Part shown: positions 7,865-17,382 of the stretch, one piece after another | Layout: every line of letters begins with the position of its first letter | How positions within the stretch are numbered: the first letter of the stretch is position 1 | Source of the DNA: Lawsonella clevelandensis | GTDB lineage: Bacteria; Actinomycetota; Actinomycetes; Mycobacteriales; Mycobacteriaceae | Direction: 5' to 3' | Length of the DNA stretch: 64,000 bases | Assembly: GCF_001293125.1 (NCBI RefSeq) | Contig: NZ_CP009312.1 | Coordinates: 680,192-744,191, forward strand | Notes under the pieces: model-generated | What the model was told of the DNA's origin: nothing | Seen by the model: only the letters and a program-made list of their open reading frames with translations | The model's database searches: none | Program-made: the position numbers and the translations under genes

Positions 7865-8551
7865 CTAATTCTCGAATTTATAGCCAAGGCCACGTACAGT
7901 CACAAGATGCACGGGAGAGGACGGATCCTCTTCTACTTTGGAACGCAAACGCTTGATATGAACGTCAAGCGTTTTGGTATCGCCCACATAGTCGGAGCCC
8001 CACACCCGATCAATGAGCTGCCCACGCGCCAACACCCGGCCCGCATTCCGCATGAGGTACTCCAGCAAGTGGAATTCCTTGAGCGGCAACTGTACTTCCT
8101 TCCCACGCACCAGCACCCGATGCGCATCCACTTCCATCACCACCGGGCCGGCGCTAATGGTCGTCTCCTCCGGCACTGGAGTATCAGCGGCACGCTGGCG
8201 GCGCAGCACCGCGTTAATGCGTGCGATCAGCTCACGGGATGAGTACGGCTTGGTGACGTAGTCGTCGGCACCAATCTCCAGGCCCACCACTTTGTCGATT
8301 TCGGCGTCGCGCGCCGTTACCATAATGATGGGAACATCCGAGATTGCCCGCAGTTCCTTGCAGACATCCGTACCCGACTTACCGGGCAGCATGAGGTCGA
8401 GTAGCACGAGGTCCGGCTGGACACGCGCAAACTTATTGAGGGCAGTCACACCATCGCCCACGATGTCGACATCGAAGCCCTCCCGCTGCAGCAAGAAACC
8501 CAGTGGCTCAGCCAACGACATCTCATCTTCCACGATCATGATGCGGCTCAT
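7865..8551 (-). CDS. regX3: Phosphate-responsive response regulator RegX3
   Basis: A 228-residue OmpR/PhoB-type regulator. The receiver domain (residues 1-120) has the acidic pair in VEDE, the phosphoacceptor Asp in LVLLDLMLPG (near residue 52), the conserved Thr in VTARD and Lys in VTKPYSSREL. The winged-helix domain (about 130-228) ends with the recognition helix region TLDVHIKRLRSKVEED and GLGYKFE. The gene begins immediately after the senX3 stop, so the two are translationally linked. In mycobacteria the pair senses phosphate limitation and activates phosphate uptake and secretion genes. Confidence 0.92.
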   Translation of the reverse strand: MSRIMIVEDEMSLAEPLGFLLQREGFDVDIVGDGVTALNKFARVQPDLVLLDLMLPGKSGTDVCKELRAISDVPIIMVTARDAEIDKVVGLEIGADDYVTKPYSSRELIARINAVLRRQRAADTPVPEETTISAGPVVMEVDAHRVLVRGKEVQLPLKEFHLLEYLMRNAGRVLARGQLIDRVWGSDYVGDTKTLDVHIKRLRSKVEEDPSSPVHLVTVRGLGYKFEN

Positions 8552-9814
8552 TTATGCGTTCTCCTCTGTTGAAATAACGGCGGACAGCTCGTGGGTCTCT
8601 GCAGGCAGGAACCCCAACGTAAACGTCGACCCGACACCCGGCTTGGACCACACCGTCACCGCACCGCCCATATTGAGGGCAATCTGCTTGACGATGGCAA
8701 GACCCAATCCGGTACCACCACGCCCGCGAGAACGGGCCTTGTCGACACGGTAGAAACGTTCAAAAATGCGATTAATGTGCTTGGGGGAAATACCCACGCC
8801 CTTATCCGTCACCTGCACCACATAGAGTTCTTGCTCGTCCCGCAGGGCATGGTTGAGGGCCATATAGGCGTTCGGGCTGGACATACGTTCCCGCAGTGTC
8901 TCCACCAGCATGCGCTCTCGGGAAACCACCACTTGTTTGCCCCCATCGGAGTAGAGGATGGCGTTCTCAATAAGGTTGTGCAGCGCCATCACCAGCAATG
9001 TGCGGTCCCCCCACACCAGCAAGCCTTCATGCGTGTCCAGACGCACGGTCACATCGTACTTGTCCTGCGAATGGCGGGAGCGGGAGAGCGCCTCCGCCAC
9101 GACCGCATCCAGCTCGATGACCTCCGGATCAGGAAGCTTCTCAGCGCCCTGGAGGCGTGACAGCTCCATGAGCTCCGAGATGAGCTGGGACAACCGCATC
9201 GACTCGGTGTGCAGCTTGGTGGCGAAATAGTCCACCTGGGCAGGGTCAGACACATCGGTGAGCAAAGCCTCGGCAAGGAGGGAAATGGCCCCCACCGGAG
9301 TTTTCAATTCATGGGAGACGTTGGCGACGAAATCCCGACGGGTCTTCTCCAAGCGGGCTTCCTCAGTGGCGTCAATGCAGTAGATCACCACAAACTGGGA
9401 GTCCTCCTCCACCAGCGGCTTCATGATGATGAGAAGCGACTCGACTGGTTTGGCAATGCGGTAGAAGGTTTTTGGCTGCAGGTGGAAGGTGACGGGTTCC
9501 CGGCTGGAGAACACCTGCTCCACCGTAGACCAGAGTTTCTCGTGAATATGCCGGTCCGCCACGATGCCGAGAAGGTGCGCCTGCTCGTTCATGAGGACGA
9601 CGTCTTGCATACGATCCACGAGGGCTACGCCGAAGGGCGCGGAGGCAGAGATACGACGGAGCGCTTCGAGCTCGCTGATGCCGGTGTCATCATGGTGGTC
9701 GGCTTGGGCGGGGCGCTCGAGAAGATGGGTACCCAGTCGGTGGCAGAAGGCGCCAAGCAGAACGCCCAGGATGAATGTCACCAGGGCGACTAAGGGCAGA
9801 TACTCGGCCTTCAC
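8552..9814 (-). CDS. senX3: Sensor histidine kinase SenX3
   Basis: A 420-residue membrane kinase. One clear transmembrane segment is seen (LVALVTFILGVLLGAFC, residues 8-24); mycobacterial SenX3 has two. A PAS-like domain follows (about residues 45-150), then the H-box FVANVSHELKTPVGAISLL with the phosphorylated His near residue 166, an N-box (LHNLIENAILYS), and G-boxes ending in GRGGTGLGLAIVKQIA. The start is GTG with AGGAGG just upstream. It is the first gene of the senX3-regX3 operon and lies downstream of gpmA, the same order as in mycobacteria. Confidence 0.9.
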   Translation of the reverse strand: MKAEYLPLVALVTFILGVLLGAFCHRLGTHLLERPAQADHHDDTGISELEALRRISASAPFGVALVDRMQDVVLMNEQAHLLGIVADRHIHEKLWSTVEQVFSSREPVTFHLQPKTFYRIAKPVESLLIIMKPLVEEDSQFVVIYCIDATEEARLEKTRRDFVANVSHELKTPVGAISLLAEALLTDVSDPAQVDYFATKLHTESMRLSQLISELMELSRLQGAEKLPDPEVIELDAVVAEALSRSRHSQDKYDVTVRLDTHEGLLVWGDRTLLVMALHNLIENAILYSDGGKQVVVSRERMLVETLRERMSSPNAYMALNHALRDEQELYVVQVTDKGVGISPKHINRIFERFYRVDKARSRGRGGTGLGLAIVKQIALNMGGAVTVWSKPGVGSTFTLGFLPAETHELSAVISTEENA

Positions 9815-9973
9815 CCCTCCTATGGTACGGAATGGTGGAGACCCTGGCCGAACCGATCACCCGCGGATTTCGCCCAAAATCCATGTTTTTCGGGGTATTT
9901 CAGCATGCCGTCGCTAATAATTCACCTTGCTGTAAACATCTTTGGATGGGGAGGAGAAGGTTCAGAGCTGACG

Positions 9974-10018
9974 AAAAACGGGAGACACCTCACCGAAAGG
10001 TGGGCGTCTCCCGTTTTT
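9974..10018. terminator. Bidirectional intrinsic terminator behind gpmA
   Basis: Outer arms AAAAACGGGAGAC (9974-9986) and GTCTCCCGTTTTT (10006-10018) enclose an inner ACCT/AGGT stem. Each strand ends in a five-base U-tract. It lies 19 bp behind the gpmA stop and isolates it from senX3. Confidence 0.85.
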
Positions 10019-10037
10019 GAGAAGTGCTGAAAAGCTC

Positions 10038-10802
10038 TTACTTGTTGCCCTGGGCGGCCACAGCGGCAGCACCAGCAGCAGCAGCCTCAGGATCGAGGTA
10101 ATCGCCGCCGGGGTTGGTGACCTTCAATTCGCCGTCAACCAGCTCGAAGTTGTACACCAGCGGAATACCGGTGGGGATGTTGAGCTCGGCGATGTCCTCG
10201 TCAGAGATAGTGTCGAGGTACTTCACCATGGCGCGCAGGGAGTTACCGTGGGCGGCAACCAGGACGGTCTTGCCGGCCTTGAGGTCCTGCTCGATGCTCT
10301 CGTGGTAGTAGGGAACCAGGCGGTTAACGACGTCCAGCAGGCACTCGGTGAGGGGAACCTCGTCGAGGTCGGCGTAGCGGGGGTCACCAGTCTGGGAGTA
10401 TTCGTTGTCGGGATCAATAGCCGGCGGCGGGGTGTCGTAGGAACGACGCCACAGCATGAACTGCTCGTCGCCGAATTCCTTCTTGATCTCTGCCTTGTTG
10501 AGGCCCTGCAGCTTACCGTAATGACGCTCGTTCAGACGCCAGTCGCGCACGACGGGAATCCAGTGGCGGTCAGCGGCATCCAGCGCAATCTGTGCGGTCT
10601 GGATAGCACGACGCAGGAGGGAGGTGTAGAGGACGTCCGGCAGCACGTTCTTCTCAACGAGAAGCTCGCCGCCGCGCTTTGCTTCAGCTTCGCCCTTTTC
10701 AGTAAGACGAACATCCACCCAACCAGTGAACTGGTTGGAGGCGTTCCACTCGGACTGGCCGTGACGAAGCAGGATCAGGGTTCCAGGTGTATTTTCAGCC
10801 AT
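10038..10802 (-). CDS. gpmA: 2,3-bisphosphoglycerate-dependent phosphoglycerate mutase
   Basis: A 254-residue glycolytic enzyme interconverting 3- and 2-phosphoglycerate. The phosphohistidine motif is [12 protein letters not shown] near residues 9-20; the second His lies in [17 protein letters not shown] near residue 183, and [12 protein letters not shown] is also diagnostic. I place the start at 10802 (MAENTPG), which matches the family; the frame is open to 10901, but those extra residues are unlike any mutase. The C-terminus ends in an alanine-rich tail. The order gpmA then senX3-regX3 is conserved in the order. Confidence 0.9.
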   Translation of the reverse strand: MAENTPGTLILLRHGQSEWNASNQFTGWVDVRLTEKGEAEAKRGGELLVEKNVLPDVLYTSLLRRAIQTAQIALDAADRHWIPVVRDWRLNERHYGKLQGLNKAEIKKEFGDEQFMLWRRSYDTPPPAIDPDNEYSQTGDPRYADLDEVPLTECLLDVVNRLVPYYHESIEQDLKAGKTVLVAAHGNSLRAMVKYLDTISDEDIAELNIPTGIPLVYNFELVDGELKVTNPGGDYLDPEAAAAGAAAVAAQGNK

Positions 10803-10946
10803 ACCCTTATTCTGCCTTGTAAACGCCCTATTGTAAAAGATGGAGCTGTCTGCCCTAGTGGGAAAAGCGCACTGGATAAGAGTGGGTAAACAATCATCCA
10901 ACCCGTCGCATTGTCACACTCCTCCGCTGCCCCGCCACATCCCTCG

Positions 10947-12269
10947 CTAGGACGGCGAGTAATAGTTATCGCGCGCCCGTCGGTAGCAGTCGACGAGCTT
11001 CGAGGCCGTCCGCGACCAGGAGAAATTGGCGGCATGCCGGGGCGCAGAAATAGCCAGACCAATGCGCAGGGCATCGTCATCCAGCACCTTCCCCAGCACA
11101 TCAGCCCATCGCAGCGGATCATGACCGTCCACCAGCAGACCACTCACGCCGTCATCAACCGCCAGCGGCAAACCGCCCACATTGGTGGCCACCACCGCCG
11201 TACCGCAGGCCTGCGACTCCAACGCCACCAGCCCAAAGGACTCGTTATAGCTGGGAACCGCCACCACATCTGCCGACCGAAACACCTGCACGAGCTTCTC
11301 TGGGGGCATCGGTCGGAAGAACTTCACATGGGCGGCAATACCCAACCGTGCCACCTGTTCCTGCAGCACCGTGGGAGCATCCAACCCGGAACCGGAGGGG
11401 CCACCCACAATAACAATGGTGAGGTGACGGTCGGGGCGGCGCCGCAACAGCTCCGCTGCGGCATCGATGAGCACATCGGGGGCTTTCAACTTTTGGATAC
11501 GCCCCACGAAAGCAATAATCTGGTCCTCCTGCGGCAGCCCCAACTGGCGGCGCGCCGCCTCCGTCGCCCCGGGACCGCCCGGCGAAAACAAACTGAGGTC
11601 CGCCCCCGGCGGAATTACATCAATACGCTGAGCTCGCGCCCCCAACAGCTGCGCCAGCTCCTCCTTTTCCGCCGGCGTATTAGCGGTAAGGCGGGTCGCG
11701 TTGGCGGCGATAGCGTGTTCGGCGTCTAACCTGTTCTGTGGCTCCGGGGTATCCCCCGCCGCCAAACTGATATTCTTGACCGCCGCCACCGTATGGAAGG
11801 TGTGGACTAGTGGCACCTGCCAGCGGCGCGAGGCCATCATGCCGACCTGGCCAGACAGCCAGTAATGGGAATGGATGAGGTCAAAGTAGCCGCGCTCGTG
11901 GCGGGCTTCCACCTGCATCACCCCATGGGCGAAGGAGCACAGCTCGTGGGGAAGGTCGTATTTATCGAGGCCTTCCAGCGGCCCGGCTAACACATGGCGC
12001 ACCCGAACGCCCGGCTCTTCTTCCTCCATAGGGTCGCGGGAGGATTCGGTGGCGCGAGTGAATATCTCCACCTCGATACCGCGGCGGGCGAGCTGACGGG
12101 CGGTCTGCAGGACGAAAACGTTCATGCCTCCGGCATCACCGGTTCCCGGCTGCGCGAGGGGAGAGGTGTGCATGGAGAGGAGGGCCACACGGCGTAGCAG
12201 GGGGCTGCGAACGCTGGAGGGGGCAGAGGACATACTCATATTCAACACCTGATGGGAGAAGCCGTCCAT
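10947..12269 (-). CDS. mshA: D-inositol-3-phosphate glycosyltransferase (mycothiol synthesis)
   Basis: A 440-residue GT-B glycosyltransferase (GT4). It joins N-acetylglucosamine from UDP-GlcNAc to inositol 3-phosphate, the first step of mycothiol synthesis. The N-terminal acceptor domain has SPLAQPGTGDAGGMNVFV and DLIHSHYWLSG; the C-terminal donor domain has IAFVGRIQKLKAPDVLI, the Glu-rich SYNESFGLVALESQACGT and GLLVDGHDP. The start is uncertain: ATG 12269 or ATG 12239 both precede the conserved VALLSMHTSPLAQ. Next to gpmA, as in mycobacteria. It marks the organism as a mycothiol-making actinobacterium. Confidence 0.92.
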   Translation of the reverse strand: MDGFSHQVLNMSMSSAPSSVRSPLLRRVALLSMHTSPLAQPGTGDAGGMNVFVLQTARQLARRGIEVEIFTRATESSRDPMEEEEPGVRVRHVLAGPLEGLDKYDLPHELCSFAHGVMQVEARHERGYFDLIHSHYWLSGQVGMMASRRWQVPLVHTFHTVAAVKNISLAAGDTPEPQNRLDAEHAIAANATRLTANTPAEKEELAQLLGARAQRIDVIPPGADLSLFSPGGPGATEAARRQLGLPQEDQIIAFVGRIQKLKAPDVLIDAAAELLRRRPDRHLTIVIVGGPSGSGLDAPTVLQEQVARLGIAAHVKFFRPMPPEKLVQVFRSADVVAVPSYNESFGLVALESQACGTAVVATNVGGLPLAVDDGVSGLLVDGHDPLRWADVLGKVLDDDALRIGLAISAPRHAANFSWSRTASKLVDCYRRARDNYYSPS

Positions 12270-12427
12270 GCTCTCGCGACGCTCCCGGGATGATTCCCAG
12301 CGAAAAATTACGGCAACAAGGAAAAAATGCCGTAACCAGGGGTCACGCGCATTTACTAGGAAGTAACTCGTTTTCGCAGGTGGTAATACTTGGGCTATTT
12401 GAATAGAGGTGGATTACCCTATTAACC

Positions 12428-14203
12428 ATGAGTTCACCACTACCGCCTAACGGGGAACCCACCGATCGTCAAAAGGTCTGGTGCGGTAACTACGAAGACG
12501 GCGTTCCTGCACGCCTAGAGGTAGCCACCCGCACCATGGTCGACATGTTCGAATCCAGCGTGTGGCACTGGGCTGCTAACGATGCTCTGGAATTCTTCGG
12601 CGAAAAGACCACGTACGCAGAATTGTCAGAATACGTTGAACGGTGCGCTGAGGGCCTTCGCCGTATGGGTGTCAGCAAGGGTGACCGCGTAGCTGTTTTG
12701 CTCCCGAACTGTCCGCAGGCCATCATTGCCTTCTATGGCATCCTGCGTCTTGGCGCCGTTGTCGTCGAGCACAACCCCCTATATACCGAACACGAACTAG
12801 CCCAACCGTTCTACGACCACGGTGCACGTGTCGCCATCTGCTGGGACAAGATCGCCCCGAAGATTGTGAAACTGCGTCGAACGAGTGATCTAGAAAATGT
12901 CGTCTCCGTCGACATCACCAAATCTCTACCCAAGAAACTCCAGTTCATTCTTCGTCTCCCTCTGAAGAGGACTCAGGAATTACGGGATTCCCTGTCCAGC
13001 CCTGCCCGCCACACCTTCCCGTGGGAGCGCCTGCTGGACCATCCGCGTATCTCCGTCGAGCACCCACGCCCCGGCATGGACGATCCGGCGCTCATGCTCT
13101 ACACCTCCGGTACCACCGGCGCCCCAAAGGGTGCCGTACTGACCCATTTCAACCTCTCTTCCGAGTTTGAAATGGCTCGCGCCTGGATAAATAACGCCAT
13201 CCCCGGCAAAGAAATCGTGCTAGTCTCGCTACCGCTCTTCCACGCCTACGGCATGCTCGCCAGCAACATCTTGGGTGTGGGTATCGGCGCGAAGCTCGTG
13301 CTCCTCCCCCGCCCGGACATCGACCTTATCATGAAGCAATTCAAGAAAGAGGTCCCCACCTTCGTTCCCGCCGTCCCACCGCTCTACCAGCGCATTCTGG
13401 AAGAGTCGAAGAAGCGCGGCATCTCTATTCACGGTGTCCGCCTAGCCTTTTCCGGCGCCATGACACTCCCCGCCGAACTGGTGGAACAGTGGGAAGCCGC
13501 CACCGGCGGCGTCATCTCCGAAGGCTATGGTCTCACGGAAACCTCCCCCGTTATTGCCGGTAACCCGATGAGCCGCACGCTCCGCCAACCCGGCTCTGTC
13601 GGCGTTCCCTTCCCCGAAACCGAGATCCGCATTGTCGACATCGAGGACGGGGTAACCGAGCTTGGCTTCAACCAACCGGGTGAGCTAGTGGTGCGGGGAC
13701 CGCAGGTGTTCTCCGGCTACTACCACATGCCCGAAGCCACCGCCGAAGCAATGCGGGGCGGCTGGTTCCACACTGGTGACGTCGCCGTCATGGATAAGAA
13801 CGGCTACATCACCATCGTCGACCGCCTCAAGGAAATGATCATCACCGGCGGCTTCAACGTCTACCCCTCCGAGGTGGAAGAAGCTCTCGCGGAGCACCCC
13901 TCCGTGGCCGAATGCACCGTAGTGGGCGTCCGTAACCGACGCGGTGGCGAAATGGTGGCCGCCGCAGTGGTGCTGGAACACGGTGCCCGCCTCAACGAAG
14001 AGGCACTGCGCGACCACTGCCGCGAATCCCTCACCCGCTACAAGGTGCCGAAGCGCATCGTCGCGATGGAAGAAATCCCCAAGAACGTCATGGGCAAAGT
14101 GCTCCGCAAGGAAGCCTCCAAGCTGGTGCAGGCCTTCATTGATGAGCACCCCACCCCCATCGTTCCGGCTAAAGAACTCCGCGAAACAGAAGATCTGAAG
14201 TAG
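12428..14203 (+). CDS. Long-chain fatty-acid-CoA ligase (FadD type)
   Basis: A 591-residue ANL-superfamily enzyme that activates a fatty acid as acyl-AMP and then acyl-CoA. Motifs in order: the ATP loop YTSGTTGAPKGAVLTH (near residues 226-241), the GYGLTETSP signature (near residues 366-374), the hinge YITIVDRLKEMIITGGFNVYP (start near residue 459) and the catalytic Lys in NVMGKVLRKE near residue 560. The length fits medium- to long-chain ligases. The 5' region shared with mshA has no strong Shine-Dalgarno at the usual spacing. An SDR gene follows after 14 bp, so the two are probably cotranscribed. The chain-length preference cannot be read. Confidence 0.88.
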   Translation: MSSPLPPNGEPTDRQKVWCGNYEDGVPARLEVATRTMVDMFESSVWHWAANDALEFFGEKTTYAELSEYVERCAEGLRRMGVSKGDRVAVLLPNCPQAIIAFYGILRLGAVVVEHNPLYTEHELAQPFYDHGARVAICWDKIAPKIVKLRRTSDLENVVSVDITKSLPKKLQFILRLPLKRTQELRDSLSSPARHTFPWERLLDHPRISVEHPRPGMDDPALMLYTSGTTGAPKGAVLTHFNLSSEFEMARAWINNAIPGKEIVLVSLPLFHAYGMLASNILGVGIGAKLVLLPRPDIDLIMKQFKKEVPTFVPAVPPLYQRILEESKKRGISIHGVRLAFSGAMTLPAELVEQWEAATGGVISEGYGLTETSPVIAGNPMSRTLRQPGSVGVPFPETEIRIVDIEDGVTELGFNQPGELVVRGPQVFSGYYHMPEATAEAMRGGWFHTGDVAVMDKNGYITIVDRLKEMIITGGFNVYPSEVEEALAEHPSVAECTVVGVRNRRGGEMVAAAVVLEHGARLNEEALRDHCRESLTRYKVPKRIVAMEEIPKNVMGKVLRKEASKLVQAFIDEHPTPIVPAKELRETEDLK

Positions 14204-14217
14204 GACACAGTAGGACA

Positions 14218-14961
14218 ATGTCTGACGCTCCCCGCAAGATCGCGGTGGTCACCGGTGCTTCCTCCGGTATCGGTGCCGCCACTGCGCGCCGCCTCGCTGC
14301 TGACGGCTACCAGGTAGTGCTGGCGGCCCGCCGACTCGACCGCCTCCGGGACCTCGCCGCCGAGATTGACGGGGTGGCCGTACCGTGCGACATCACCAAC
14401 CAGGCTGACGTCGACGCCCTGGCCGCCCAGTTCCCCACCATCCACGTACTGGTGAACAATGCGGGCGGCGCCCACGGCAAAACCACTGTGTTGGAGTCTG
14501 ATGAAGGCCAATGGCGCACCATGTGGGAAACCAACGTCCTGGGCACCATGCGGGTGTGCCGAGCGCTGATACCGGCCCTCATCGCCTCCGGTGACGGCCT
14601 CATCGTCACCATCACCTCGGTGGCCGCTTTTGAAACCTACGAAGGTGGCTCCGGCTACACCTCCGCCAAACATGCCGAGTCCGCCCTGGCGATGACGCTC
14701 CGCAAGGAACTGCTAGGCGAGCCGGTGCGCCTGACAGAGATTCAGCCTGGGCTGGTGGAAACCGAGTTCTCACTGGTACGTTTCGGCGGCGATCAAGCGG
14801 CCGCTGATGCTGTCTACCAGGGGATGACGCCGCTGCAGGCAGACGATATTGCCCGCACCATTTCCTTCGTAGCGGCACAGCCCTCGCACGTTAACCTGGA
14901 TACTATCCTCATTCGCGCCCGCGACCAGTACGACAACGACCACGTGCTACGCCGCCGCTAG
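14218..14961 (+). CDS. Short-chain dehydrogenase/reductase (Rv0484c-like)
   Basis: A 247-residue classical SDR. The cofactor motif TGASSGIGAA is at residues 13-22; the arginine-rich AARRLDRL after the second strand suggests NADP(H). NNAGG lies near residue 80, the catalytic Ser in TSVAAF near residue 138, and the YTSAKH Tyr-Lys pair near residues 150-154. The length is normal. It follows the acyl-CoA ligase by 14 bp and neighbours murB, as Rv0484c does in mycobacteria. The substrate is unknown; the YdfG/serine-dehydrogenase branch is the closest general type. Confidence 0.87.
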   Translation: MSDAPRKIAVVTGASSGIGAATARRLAADGYQVVLAARRLDRLRDLAAEIDGVAVPCDITNQADVDALAAQFPTIHVLVNNAGGAHGKTTVLESDEGQWRTMWETNVLGTMRVCRALIPALIASGDGLIVTITSVAAFETYEGGSGYTSAKHAESALAMTLRKELLGEPVRLTEIQPGLVETEFSLVRFGGDQAAADAVYQGMTPLQADDIARTISFVAAQPSHVNLDTILIRARDQYDNDHVLRRR

Positions 14962-15091
14962 TGGCGGTGACGACCGCATTGCAACCACTGGGTAGCGACA
15001 TCACGGTGTTGTGGAGACGGAAACGATAGCGGAACAACCTCGCTGACCGGGTAGCAGAAGCCCTACTCTCGACCTCGCTCATCGAACCTCG

Positions 15092-16399
15092 TTAGTCCAG
15101 GGGCGGGATGCTGCAGCCCACCAAAATAGGCTCTGGCACCAACTCCACCCCACAGCGCTCCCACACCCCATCACGGACCCTCCGCGCCACCTCCAGAAGC
15201 TCCGCCGTCGACGCAGAACCACGGTTGGTGAGAGCCAGGGTGTGGCGAGTACTCAACGACGCTGGATGACCCTCCCCGGGAAACCCCTTCGAGAACCCGG
15301 CTTGGTCGATAAGCCAAGCGGCGGACAGCTTCACCCCACCCTGCCCAGGGAACTTGGGCATCACATCCGTATCCATACCGGCCGCTGAAATCTGTTCTAG
15401 AACACCGGAAAACATGCTTTCGCAAATGACAGGGTTGGTAAAAAACGAGCCCGTGGAGAAGGTATCCGGATCGGGTACAAAGTGCCCAGCTGGCGACTCC
15501 ACCCACACCCCAGACGCGGACGGTTCCCCAAAACCCGTCGCCCGCACCCCAGAACCGCACACGACCATGCCCTTACCCCGACGTAGGTCCAGCACCTTCT
15601 CCCGCGCCTGTTCCACCGGCACGCGATCCAATGGCTGACAGCCCAAACAGCGAGCCAACTCCCGGTAGCGTATCGGCGCCGACAACCCATCCCGCCGCAG
15701 CCGCAACTCCACCGCCGTCACCACCGCACGATGCGTAAACTTCAAATTCGAATACCGGTACGCCAACCCCAGCTGATCCGCCGTCTCCCAGGTAATCTCC
15801 CCCGTCACCCGGTCCACCAACTGCACACGCTGCAGCACCGACTCCATCTCTACCCCATAGGCCCCCACATTCTGCACCGGCGTCGCCCCCACCTGGCCCG
15901 GAATACCCGACAGGCACTCCACGCCGCCCCACCCCCGGGCCACCGTCTCCGCCACACACTCATCCCAGTTGAGCCCCGCCGGCACCTGCACCGTCACCGA
16001 ACTCTCCGACTCCCGCACCACCTGCAGATGGTCCCCCTCCCCCACCGTCTGGCGCAGCAACACCACCTCATGGCGTAGCACCCCGGTGGACTCGTCACCC
16101 ACCACAAGATTCGATCCCCCACCCACCACAAACAGTGGCACATCCCAACGCAGCGCGGCACGCACCACCGCACTCACCTGCGCAGCAGAGGAACACGTCA
16201 CCATCCCCCGTGCTGGCGCACCCAGCTGGGACGTAGTGTAGTCCGCAAACCGGGCCTGCAGCGACACCTGCACCCCTGCCGACCGTGCTGACTCCCAGAA
16301 CCCGGCGAGTGCGGCAGCAGAAACAGCAGCAGAGGCAGCAGCCCCACAAGACGCCAACTCGCTGGCGTGACCCGGCAACGTAGTGTGATCGCTGTTCAT
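15092..16399 (-). CDS. murB: UDP-N-acetylenolpyruvoylglucosamine reductase
   Basis: This enzyme reduces enolpyruvyl-UDP-GlcNAc to UDP-MurNAc with NADPH and FAD, the second step of peptidoglycan precursor synthesis. FAD-domain motifs are YTTSQLGAPA, VVGGGSNLVVGD and GVECLSGIPGQVGATPVQNVG; the catalytic Ser is in STGSFFTNPV and the C-terminal Glu region is VELVPEPILVG. The frame is open far upstream to 17065, but that part runs antisense to the methyltransferase gene. ATG 16399 gives 435 residues, still longer than usual; a downstream GTG just before FADYTTSQ is a good alternative. It is divergent from the methyltransferase. Confidence 0.9.
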   Translation of the reverse strand: MNSDHTTLPGHASELASCGAAASAAVSAAALAGFWESARSAGVQVSLQARFADYTTSQLGAPARGMVTCSSAAQVSAVVRAALRWDVPLFVVGGGSNLVVGDESTGVLRHEVVLLRQTVGEGDHLQVVRESESSVTVQVPAGLNWDECVAETVARGWGGVECLSGIPGQVGATPVQNVGAYGVEMESVLQRVQLVDRVTGEITWETADQLGLAYRYSNLKFTHRAVVTAVELRLRRDGLSAPIRYRELARCLGCQPLDRVPVEQAREKVLDLRRGKGMVVCGSGVRATGFGEPSASGVWVESPAGHFVPDPDTFSTGSFFTNPVICESMFSGVLEQISAAGMDTDVMPKFPGQGGVKLSAAWLIDQAGFSKGFPGEGHPASLSTRHTLALTNRGSASTAELLEVARRVRDGVWERCGVELVPEPILVGCSIPPLD

Positions 16400-16447
16400 G
16401 CCCTCAGGATACCCGCTCACGAGGCGAATCCCGGTAGGCTCTCTAGT

Positions 16448-17278
16448 ATGCGAGCAGCCGACGCACGGGTTGCCGGAATTCCCACCACAATCCCCCGCAC
16501 CCCACCCAATCATGCCCTGGGCACCATCACCCGGGGCACAACCGGCGTCAACCGACTCCGCAAATGCGACCGCTGGATGAGCCACCACCCGACCATCCGT
16601 GCCGCCCTCCACAGCACTCCCCAACCACTCGCCATCGACCTCGGCTACGGTGCCGCCCCCTGGACCACCGTTGAAATGGCCACCCGCCTCCGCACCCACG
16701 TCACCCCCCGGTTGGAGGTTGTTGGCCTCGAGATTGATCCTGCCCGCATCTTCCCCGCCCAACACGGAGTCCGCTTCGAAGAAGGCGGCTTCGAACTCTC
16801 CCACTACCGCCCACAGCTCGTCCGCGCCTTCAACGTGCTCCGCCAATACACCGAAGAAGAAGTCGGCAACGCCTGGCGCATCATGCAATCCCGCCTCGCC
16901 CCTGACGGCGTCATTGTGGAAGGCACCTGCAATGAAGTGGGACAACGCGCCGCCTGGGTGCTCCTCGACCAAGAGCGCCCCCTCAGCCTCACCCTCGCCT
17001 GGTCCCCCCACGCCGTCACCACCCCCTCCGAAGTAGCAGAACGGCTCCCCAAAGCTCTCATTCACCGCAACGTACCCGGCGAGAAAATCTACGACCTACT
17101 CCAAGCTGCTGACAACGCTTGGGCAGCCACCGCCGGCTACGCAACCTTCGGCCCCCTCGACCGCTGGCGCCGCGCCAAGGAAATGCTCCGCACAGACGGC
17201 TGGCCTGTCGACCGGCAACGCCGCAAACTCTACGATTGCCTCCTCACCGTTCCGTGGGACGCCGTTGCTCCCTCATAG
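16448..17278 (+). CDS. Class I SAM-dependent methyltransferase-like protein
   Basis: A 276-residue protein. The glycine motif LAIDLGYGAAPWTTVEMA (near residues 63-80) and VVGLEIDPARI about 35 residues later match the S-adenosylmethionine site of Rossmann-type methyltransferases. FEEGGFELSH and ALNVLRQY-like segments follow. I start it at ATG 16448, because upstream residues in the same frame overlap murB antisense. Homologues lie next to murB in several Mycobacteriales. The substrate is unknown. The C-terminus (FGPLDRWRRAKEML) has no recognisable motif. Confidence 0.75.
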   Translation: MRAADARVAGIPTTIPRTPPNHALGTITRGTTGVNRLRKCDRWMSHHPTIRAALHSTPQPLAIDLGYGAAPWTTVEMATRLRTHVTPRLEVVGLEIDPARIFPAQHGVRFEEGGFELSHYRPQLVRAFNVLRQYTEEEVGNAWRIMQSRLAPDGVIVEGTCNEVGQRAAWVLLDQERPLSLTLAWSPHAVTTPSEVAERLPKALIHRNVPGEKIYDLLQAADNAWAATAGYATFGPLDRWRRAKEMLRTDGWPVDRQRRKLYDCLLTVPWDAVAPS

Positions 17279-17382
17279 GTGTTGCACCCGCAGAATGTGT
17301 TCCCGCCCGCGGAATTCTCCGCTCCCGAGGTATCGCACTAAAGCAGTGGCGCGGATGCCCCTACACCTGGAACAATGAACGC

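Noticed and set aside
9900-9960. A RegX3/PhoB-type box upstream of senX3 (GTTTACAGCAAGGTGAATT on the minus strand)
   Set aside because: Only a loose resemblance to direct-repeat boxes; a genome-wide motif comparison would be needed before calling it.
16400-17065. Extension of murB upstream by about 220 codons
   Set aside because: The added residues are the antisense of the methyltransferase gene, and MurB proteins do not have such an N-terminus.
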